A stretch of 5,564 bases of DNA from NCBI GenBank assembly GCA_023425225.1, contig JAFADB010000342.1, positions 1 to 5,564 on the forward strand, given 5' to 3'. Below the pieces are notes generated by a model, which was not told the DNA's origin, ran no database searches, and saw only the letters and a program-made list of their open reading frames with translations. This stretch comes from Pseudomonadota bacterium (GTDB taxonomy: Bacteria > Pseudomonadota > Gammaproteobacteria > Xanthomonadales > Xanthomonadaceae). Shown here one piece after another: positions 1 through 5,564 of this stretch. The position numbers and the translations under genes were made by a program. The first letter of the stretch is position 1, and the number at the start of each line of letters is the position of its first letter.

Positions 1-460
<460 letters not shown>

Positions 461-464
<4 letters not shown>

Positions 465-880
465 TCCGCCCGTTCCTGCCAATCCTGCTGCTCATCGCCT
501 GCATTCCGGCCTTCGCCGCGGCGCGTGACGGCGCCGGACAGCTGGCCTGCAACCGGGACGGCTCGCAGGTCGAACTCAATGCCTGCGCAGCCGACGAGCT
601 GGCCGCCGCCGATGCCGAGTTGAACGCGGTCTGGCGCGACGTGCTGGCCGGCACGGGCGACGACGCACTGGCGCGCGAGCGGCTGCGCACCGCGCAGCGG
701 CTGTGGCTGCAGCTGCGCGATTCCGACCTGGCGGCGCAGTTCCCGCTGGCCGAAGGCCAGGACCCGCGCGTCCAGTACGGCTCCATCTACCCGATGAGCT
801 TCGCCCTGGCCAAGGCCGAGCTCACCCGCACGCGTACCGCCTACCTGCGCGCCCGCCTGTTCGATCGCGACGGCCGCTGA
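461..880 (+). CDS. LprI/DUF1311-family exported protein inside the suf operon
   Basis: This 139-residue protein has an N-terminal export signal (residues 1-20, MIRPFLPILLLIACIPAFAA) and a short helical domain of the DUF1311 type. That family is named after LprI, a mycobacterial lysozyme inhibitor; most members have no proven role. The family hallmarks seen are ELNACAADELAAADAELNAVW (residues 38-58, given here only as a description of the Cys-x8-Asp-x-Glu-Leu-Asn pattern) and AQRLWLQLRD (78-87). Cys30 and Cys42 could pair. The Cys that often follows the Trp/Arg-Asp motif in relatives, as I recall the family, is absent (RDSDLA). LIAC at 11-14 fits a lipobox, but the hydrophobic IPAFAA after it favours ordinary signal peptidase cleavage, so lipoprotein status is unclear. 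The start overlaps the sufB stop by ATGA, and GGAGGG at 446-451 is a good ribosome binding site. The target is probably in the periplasm or envelope; the link to Fe-S assembly is unknown. Confidence 0.8.
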
Positions 881-919
881 GCCGCGCGTACCCCCATACG
901 AATCAAGACGATGACCACC

Positions 920-1683
<764 letters not shown>

Positions 1684-1684
<1 letters not shown>

Positions 1685-2961
1685 TGTCCGCCCTGCTCGA
1701 CTCCCTGGCCGCCGGCTTCCACGGCGATGCCGCGCGCCGCGCTGTGCTTGACGACGCCCTGCGCGACGGCCTGCCCGGTCCGCGCAGCGAGGCGTGGAAG
1801 TACACGCCGCTGCGCGCGCTCGAGCGCCGCAGCTTCGCCGCCGCCCCCGCCGCGCCGGCCGCGATCGATCCGGCGCTGCTGGCCGCCATCCCGTCGCCGC
1901 GGCTGGTGTTCGTCAACGGCCGCCACGACGCCGCGCTGTCCGACCTTGCCGGCCTGCCCGCGGGCGTGGAACTGCAGCCGCTGTCGACCGCGCTGGCCGG
2001 CGGCGGCGAGGCCCTGCGCTTCCTCGGCCGCCGCTTCGAGCGCAGCGACGAGGTGTTCGCCCGGCTCAATGCCGCGCTGGCCGACGAAGGCGTGCTGCTG
2101 CGCGTGGATGCCGGCGTGCGGGTGGCCACGCCGGTCCACCTGGTATTCGTCAGCGCCGCCACTGCGGGGGACCCGCAGCCGTCCGACCTGGCCTGGCACC
2201 ATCGCCACCTGATCGAACTGCGCCAGGATGCCTCGCTGCAGCTGGTCGAGCACCAGCTGCATGCCGGCGACAACCGCCACCTCGGCAATGCCCTGGCGCA
2301 CGTGCACCTGGCGCATGGCGCACGGCTGGCGCATGCGCGCGTGCAGTCCGACGCCACCGGTTTCACCTCGCTGCTGCGCACCGACGCGGTGCTGGCGCGC
2401 GATGCCGATTACCGCCGCGTCGACCTGGAACTGGGCGCGGGCCTGTCGCGCCACGAGCTCAACGTGCGCCTGGAAGGCGACAACGCCCGCCTGGCCGCCA
2501 ACGGCGTGCTGCTCGGCGCCGGCCGCCGGCACCTCGATACCCGCCTGGGCATCGACCACATCGCCCGCGATACGCAGGCCGCGCTGCTCTGGCGCGGCGT
2601 GGCCGCCGGCCGCAGCCACGTGGTGTTCCACGGCGGCATCAACATCCGTCCCGGCGCCGACGGTACCGACGCCAACCTGTCCAACAAGAACCTGCTGCTG
2701 TCGGCCGACGCGGAGATCGACACCCAGCCGGTGCTGGTGATCGACGCCGACGAGGTGCAGGCCGCGCACGGCGCCACCGTCGGCCAGCTCGATCCGCAGG
2801 CGCTGTTCTACCTGCGCTCGCGCGGCTTGCCGCGGCAGCAGGCGCAGCAGCTGCTCAGCGCCGCTTTCTGCCACGAACCGCTGCGCACGCTGGACGGTGC
2901 GCTGGCCGAGGCGCTGGCCGGTTACCTGGACCGCGCGCTGGACTCGGTGGGTCTGGCATGA
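1684..2961 (+). CDS. sufD: SufD, scaffold partner subunit of the SufBCD complex
   Basis: SufD pairs with SufB through their beta-helix cores; the complex acts in iron entry and cluster assembly in the cytosol. The product has 425 residues (E. coli SufD 423). Evidence is the N-terminal PRSEAWKYTPL motif (about 33-43), GINIRPGADGTDANLSNKNL (about 319-338), the AAHGATVGQLD segment and FYLRSRGLP near the C-terminus. His362 (codon 2767-2769) matches E. coli His360, a residue reported as essential at the SufB-SufD interface. Two residues before it, E. coli has a Cys (CSHG); here it is Ala360 (AAHG). The start is taken at the TGATG overlap with the sufC stop, with GGAGG at 1669-1673 ten bases upstream and a family-typical length. 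The reading frame is open far upstream, but that is a GC-rich shadow over sufC. The stop overlaps sufS. Confidence 0.95.
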
Positions 2962-4217
2962 ACATCGTTTCCGCCCCGCAGGACGCCGCCACCCGCGATG
3001 CCGTCCCGGACTGGGAACAGGTCCGCGCCGACTTCCCGCTGCTGATGCGCCAGGTCAACGGCAAGCCGCTGATCTATTTCGACAACGCCAACACCGCGCA
3101 GAAGCCGCTGCCGGTGATCGCCGCGGTGGACGAGTTCTACCGCCGCTACAACGCCAACGTCAGCCGCGCCGTGCACGCGCTAGGCACCGAGGCCACCGAC
3201 GCCTACGAGGGCGCGCGCGCCAAGCTGGCCGATTTCCTCAACGTGCGTGCCGAGGAACTGGTGCTGTGCAGCGGCACCACTTTCGCCATCAACCTGGTGG
3301 CCTACTCGTGGGCGCTGCCGCGGCTGAAGGCCGGCGACGTGATCCTGGTCTCGCGCATGGAGCACCACGCCAACATCGTGCCGTGGCAACTGGTGGCCGA
3401 GCGCACCGGCGCCAGCATCCGCGTGGCCGAGATCACCCCGGAGGGCGCGCTGGACCTGGACGCGCTGCGGCGGGCGATGACCCCGGAGGTCAAGCTGCTG
3501 GCGGTGGCGCACGTGTCCAACGTGCTCGGCACCGTCAACCCGGTGCGCGAGATCTGCCGCGAGGCACGCAGGCGCGGCATCGTCACCGTGGTCGACGGCT
3601 CGCAGGCCGCGCCGCACCGCCGGGTCGACGTGGCCGCCATCGGCTGCGACTTCTACGCCATCACCGGCCACAAGATGTTCGGCCCCACCGGCACCGGCGC
3701 GCTGTGGGCGCGGCGCGAGCACCTGCAGGCGATGCCGCCGTTCATCGGTGGCGGCGAGATGATCAAGGAAGTCAGCTTCGAGGGCACGGTGTTCAACGAC
3801 CCGCCGCACAAGTTCGAGGCCGGCACGCCGAATATCGCCGGTTTCGTCGGCCTGTCCTCGGCGGTGGACTACCTGCAGGGGCTGGGCTTCGACCACGTCG
3901 AGCCGCGCGAGGCGGAACTGCTGGCGCACCTCACCGAGGAGCTGCTCAGGATCGACGGCCTGCGCATCTTCGGCACCACGCCGGACAAGGCCGCGGTGGT
4001 GTCGTTCCTGATCGAGGGCGCGCACGCCCACGACCTGGCCACGCTGCTCGACCTGGAGGGCGTGGCGGTGCGCTCGGGCCAGCACTGCGCGCACCCGCTG
4101 CTGCAGTTCTACGGCGTGGGCGCCACCTGCCGCGCCTCGCTGGCCTTCTACAACACCCACGCCGAGATCGAACAGTTCGTGGCCGCGCTGAAGAAGGTAC
4201 GCACCCTGCTGGGCTGA
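2958..4217 (+). CDS. sufS: SufS, group II cysteine desulfurase
   Basis: SufS is a PLP-dependent, homodimeric cytosolic enzyme that converts L-cysteine to L-alanine and holds the released sulfur as a persulfide for delivery to SufB, usually through SufE or SufU. The 419-residue protein shows FDNANTAQKP near residue 37, CSGTTFAINLV, MEHHANIVPWQ (active-site His), VDGSQAAPH (PLP-binding Asp and Gln), ITGHKMFGPTG with the Schiff-base Lys239, and RSGQHCAHPLL with the catalytic Cys377. The short RSGxHCA loop marks group II (SufS/CsdA) rather than group I (IscS/NifS). It is about 13 residues longer than E. coli SufS, mainly at the N-terminus before the conserved DFPLL. The start overlaps the sufD stop (ATGA, 2958-2961), with a purine-rich GGTGGG at 2946-2951. 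No sufE or sufU follows in this window, so the sulfur acceptor must be encoded elsewhere. Confidence 0.96.
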   Translation: MNIVSAPQDAATRDAVPDWEQVRADFPLLMRQVNGKPLIYFDNANTAQKPLPVIAAVDEFYRRYNANVSRAVHALGTEATDAYEGARAKLADFLNVRAEELVLCSGTTFAINLVAYSWALPRLKAGDVILVSRMEHHANIVPWQLVAERTGASIRVAEITPEGALDLDALRRAMTPEVKLLAVAHVSNVLGTVNPVREICREARRRGIVTVVDGSQAAPHRRVDVAAIGCDFYAITGHKMFGPTGTGALWARREHLQAMPPFIGGGEMIKEVSFEGTVFNDPPHKFEAGTPNIAGFVGLSSAVDYLQGLGFDHVEPREAELLAHLTEELLRIDGLRIFGTTPDKAAVVSFLIEGAHAHDLATLLDLEGVAVRSGQHCAHPLLQFYGVGATCRASLAFYNTHAEIEQFVAALKKVRTLLG

Positions 4218-4272
4218 CCCGTCGGGCCGATGCTCCCCGGCCGCGACTGCCCGCCGGCGGCCCGCGTTTTCG

Positions 4273-4278
4273 TAGAAT
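4273..4278 (+). promoter_or_regulatory. Possible internal promoter (-10 TAGAAT) giving a leaderless GNAT mRNA
   Basis: TAGAAT matches TATAAT at five of six bases and ends 6 nt before the GNAT ATG, so a usual start point 6-7 nt downstream would fall on or next to the A of the ATG. No ribosome binding site precedes that start, which fits leaderless translation. A -35 hexamer is not convincing: the bases 17-18 upstream are GC-rich with no TTGACA-like match. It lies in the only notable gap of the gene cluster (4218-4284). It could give the GNAT-Rieske pair expression independent of the suf promoter. Confidence 0.42.
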
Positions 4279-4284
4279 CCCGCC

Positions 4285-4821
4285 ATGACCGACCTCACTT
4301 TCCGCACCGCCGGCGTCGACGATGTCGATGCCATCGTCGCCCTCGTCACCTCGGCCTACCGCGGCGATGCCAGCCGCGCCGGCTGGACCACCGAAGCCGA
4401 TTTCCTCGACGGCCAGCGCATCGACCCGGACGTGCTGCGCCACGACATCGCGCAGCCGCGCAGCGTGGTGCTGCTGGCCGAGCAGGACGGGCAGCTGCTC
4501 GCCTGCTGCCACGTCGCCGAGGAGGATGGCGCTGGCTACCTGGGCATGTTCAGCGTGTCCCCGACCCGCCAGGGGGGCGGCATCGGCAAGCGCGTGATGG
4601 CCGAGGCCGAGCGCATCGTGGCCGAGCGCTGGAGCCTGCCGTCGATGCGCATGACCGTGATCGACATCCGCGACGAGCTGATCGCGTTCTACGAGCGTCG
4701 CGGCTACCGCCGCACCGGCATCAAGAAACCCTTCCCCTACGGCGATGCGCGCTTCGGCATCCCGCTGCGCGACGACATCCGCTTCGAGGTGCTGGAAAAG
4801 GCGCTGCCGGTGCCCGCATGA
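4285..4821 (+). CDS. GNAT-family N-acetyltransferase linked to the suf operon
   Basis: This 178-residue protein is a single-domain GNAT acetyltransferase. It begins LTFRTAGVDDVDAIVALV (strand 1 and helix 1), contains AYRGDASRAGWTTEADFLDG (about 25-43), a central strand LLACCHVAE, and the acetyl-CoA pyrophosphate-binding motif A: YLGMFSVSP followed by RQGGGIGKRVM, with Gln96, Gly99 and Gly101 filling QxxGxG. The C-terminal FYERRGYRRTG (about 135-145) is the usual motif B. The substrate cannot be read from the sequence. The ATG at 4285 lacks a Shine-Dalgarno but follows a -10-like TAGAAT by 6 bases, so it may be made from a leaderless transcript. It lies 67 bp after sufS and overlaps the Rieske gene (ATGA), which ties the two together. 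Family assignment is firm; any role in Fe-S assembly is inferred from position only. Confidence 0.9.
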   Translation: MTDLTFRTAGVDDVDAIVALVTSAYRGDASRAGWTTEADFLDGQRIDPDVLRHDIAQPRSVVLLAEQDGQLLACCHVAEEDGAGYLGMFSVSPTRQGGGIGKRVMAEAERIVAERWSLPSMRMTVIDIRDELIAFYERRGYRRTGIKKPFPYGDARFGIPLRDDIRFEVLEKALPVPA

Positions 4822-5150
4822 GCGAGGCCTGGACGTTCGTGTGCAGCACCGCCGAGCTGCTGCCCGGCGAACTGAAGACGGTGTGGGACGAAGTGACGGA
4901 CACGCCGATCGTCGTGTTCAACCGCGACGGCGATTTCTACGCGCTGGAGGACCGCTGCAGCCACGAGGATTTCGAGCTCTCGCCGGGCATCTACGACGCC
5001 GCGGCGGGCTCGATCGAATGCGTGCTGCACGGGGCGCGCTTCGACATCCGCGATGGCCGCCCGCTGTGCCCGCCGGCGTACACGCCGGTGGCCAAGTTCC
5101 CGGTGAAGGTCGCCGACGGCGCGATCTGGACCCGCGACGACCGCGACTGA
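4818..5150 (+). CDS. Rieske-type [2Fe-2S] ferredoxin, suf-associated
   Basis: The product is a 110-residue stand-alone Rieske ferredoxin of the small type that serves oxygenases or appears beside SUF genes. The cluster ligands are Cys47 and His49 (DRCSHED) and Cys68 and His71 (ECVLHGARFD), giving CxHx18CxxH; the usual spacing is 15-17, so the loop (IYDAAAGSIE) looks about two residues longer. LCPPAY (83-88) and KFPVKV are typical of this subfamily. There is no signal peptide, membrane segment or oxygenase catalytic domain, so it is a soluble cytosolic electron carrier. Its start overlaps the GNAT stop (ATGA, 4818-4821), and it closes the suf gene run. It could donate electrons during Fe-S assembly or be a client protein; neither can be decided from sequence. 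Databases may label this type a non-heme iron oxygenase ferredoxin subunit although no oxygenase is nearby. Confidence 0.9.
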   Translation: MSEAWTFVCSTAELLPGELKTVWDEVTDTPIVVFNRDGDFYALEDRCSHEDFELSPGIYDAAAGSIECVLHGARFDIRDGRPLCPPAYTPVAKFPVKVADGAIWTRDDRD

Positions 5151-5176
5151 GCCCGGCCACGCCGGCCTGCGCGCGC

Positions 5177-5200
5177 CAATGTGTCAGCGCTGACACATTG
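5177..5200. repeat. Perfect 24-bp palindrome, possible operator
   Basis: The half-site CAATGTGTCAGC (5177-5188) is followed directly by its exact reverse complement up to 5200, with no mismatch and no spacer. The symmetry stops at 5176/5201. The core TGTCAGCGCTGACA looks like a binding site for a homodimeric repressor such as those of the TetR or GntR type, but I do not recognise the specific regulator. It ends over the TTGCAA -35 of the promoter to its right. As RNA it could fold into a 10-bp stem with a GCGC loop, but no U-run follows. Confidence 0.85.
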
Positions 5201-5226
5201 CAATAGGGAATGATTCTCGTTAGCAT
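5198..5226 (+). promoter_or_regulatory. Predicted sigma70-type promoter for the gene at 5289
   Basis: TTGCAA (5198-5203, four of six to TTGACA) and TAGCAT (5221-5226, four of six to TATAAT) are exactly 17 bp apart. The start point would be near 5233, leaving a leader of about 56 nt before the ATG at 5289. The -35 overlaps the right end of the 24-bp palindrome, and the spacer and -10 are covered by the Fur-box-like sequence, an arrangement expected of a repressed promoter. The hexamers alone are moderate; the spacing and overlaps make the case. Confidence 0.55.
5206..5224 (+). promoter_or_regulatory. Fur-box-like operator
   Basis: GGGAATGATTCTCGTTAGC matches the classic 19-bp Fur consensus GATAATGATAATCATTATC at 13 of 19 positions, including the AATGAT and TC-TTA cores. 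Such sites block promoters of iron-uptake genes when Fur is loaded with ferrous iron. It sits across the spacer and -10 of the predicted promoter. It is also an AT-richer island in very GC-rich DNA, which makes a chance match less likely. Confidence 0.72.
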
Positions 5227-5233
5227 CCGTTGC

Positions 5234-5251
5234 CCGCACGAGTCCGTGCGG
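5234..5251 (+). other. Stem-loop at the start of the predicted leader RNA
   Basis: CCGCACG (5234-5240) and CGTGCGG (5245-5251) form a perfect 7-bp stem around the loop AGTC, beginning just after the predicted start point. No T-run follows, so it is not an intrinsic terminator. It may stabilise the 5' end of the mRNA or be part of a leader control element. In GC-rich DNA a 7-bp stem can also arise by chance. Confidence 0.45.
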
Positions 5252-5288
5252 TCCATCGCCCCGCTGCCAGCGAGCCGTCTCCGACGTC

Positions 5289-5564
5289 ATGTGTCGTCCC
5301 TGCCACCCCGGTTCCTGCGACCCCGCCGCCGCCCCGAGCAGCCGCGGGCGGGGCTGGGCGCTGTGGCTGCTGCTCGCGCTGGCGGCAGCCTGGCTCGGCG
5401 GGGCGACGGCCACGCCGCAAGCGCACGGCCGGACGGTTATGCCGGCAACGGCAACGGCGATGGCTGCCAGCTGCTCGCCATACCAGTCGCCCCACGCCGC
5501 CAGCGGCAGGTACGCGAACGAAGACCGCCGGCATGCGCTGAAGGTTGTCACCTCGGTCCTCGAC
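5289..5564 (+). CDS. Unrecognised exported or membrane-anchored protein (3' truncated), likely iron-regulated
   Basis: An open frame of 92 codons runs from ATG 5289 to the window end without a stop; about 86% of its codons end in G or C, which supports real coding. Residues 1-10 read MCRPCHPGSC, with three cysteines and a histidine; residues 23-41 (WALWLLLALAAAWLGGATA) form one hydrophobic segment preceded by Arg19 and Arg21, fitting a signal peptide cleaved after ATA or a membrane anchor. The rest (GRTVMPATATAMAASC and on to RHALKVVTSVLD) matches no family I know. No strong ribosome binding site precedes the ATG, and no better start exists in frame. It lies downstream of a Fur-box promoter, suggesting a role under iron limitation, perhaps in metal or haem handling at the envelope; that is inference from context. 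Identity needs the missing C-terminus. Confidence 0.55.
   Translation, partial: MCRPCHPGSCDPAAAPSSRGRGWALWLLLALAAAWLGGATATPQAHGRTVMPATATAMAASCSPYQSPHAASGRYANEDRRHALKVVTSVLD

Larger units (their letters stand above)
5151..5288. other. Intergenic control region between the suf operon and the next gene
   Basis: These 138 bases hold the palindrome, the predicted promoter, the Fur-box-like site and the leader stem-loop listed separately. No intrinsic terminator with a stem and U-run is visible after the Rieske stop, so the suf transcript may end by another mechanism or read through. The stretch 5197-5226 is notably AT-richer than the surroundings. Confidence 0.6.

Noticed and set aside
4223..4270. 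Possible terminator between sufS and the GNAT gene
   Set aside because: CGGGCCG (4223-4229) can pair with CGGCCCG (4258-4264), followed at a short distance by TTTT, but the 28-base loop and short T-run make it weak. It is kept only as a note.
5177..5204. Palindrome read as an intrinsic terminator of the suf operon
   Set aside because: The RNA hairpin is good, but the bases after it (CAATAGGG) contain no U-run.
5230..5541. Alternative plus-strand frame overlapping the gene at 5289
   Set aside because: Its product is Pro/Arg/Ala-rich with no signal or motif, while the frame from 5289 has a signal-like segment and a strong G/C preference at third codon positions.
4991..5551. Minus-strand frame across the Rieske gene and the intergenic region
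   Set aside because: It would read through the palindrome and Fur-box region and the Rieske gene antisense, and it has no recognisable domain.

Overview
The window is about 5.6 kb of very GC-rich DNA with strong G/C preference at third codon positions. Its proteins look like those of gammaproteobacteria of the Xanthomonadales/Lysobacteraceae type (Lysobacter, Luteimonas, Pseudoxanthomonas). That assignment rests on remembered protein similarity and base composition, not on a database search.

Positions 1-5150 hold a tightly packed, rightward SUF iron-sulfur cluster assembly operon. The order is sufB (3' end only), an LprI/DUF1311-type exported protein, sufC, sufD, sufS, a GNAT acetyltransferase and a Rieske-type [2Fe-2S] ferredoxin. 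Stop and start codons overlap at sufB/LprI (ATGA), sufC/sufD (TGATG), sufD/sufS (ATGA) and GNAT/Rieske (ATGA), so most of the genes are probably translationally coupled. SufB, SufC and SufD would form the ATP-driven scaffold complex, and SufS supplies persulfide sulfur from cysteine. No SufE/SufU sulfur acceptor, A-type carrier or Rrf2/IscR regulator lies in this window. The only sizeable gap inside the operon (4218-4284) carries a -10-like TAGAAT placed so that transcription could begin at the GNAT start codon, giving a possible leaderless mRNA.

Positions 5151-5288 form a compact regulatory region. It holds a perfect 24-bp palindrome, a sigma70-like promoter (TTGCAA, 17 bp, TAGCAT), a Fur-box-like 19-mer covering the spacer and -10, and a 7-bp stem-loop just after the predicted transcription start. 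From 5289 an open frame runs off the right edge. It encodes a short Cys-rich N-terminus, one hydrophobic signal or anchor segment and an unrecognised sequence. The likely reading is a separate iron-repressed gene downstream of the SUF operon.

Most of the window is ordinary, well-conserved metabolism; I do not see an obviously new defence or mobile system. The parts worth a second look are the exported LprI-like gene inside a cytosolic SUF operon, the palindrome plus Fur-box control region with its unknown exported product, the possible leaderless GNAT gene, and the loss in SufD of a cysteine found in the E. coli protein.
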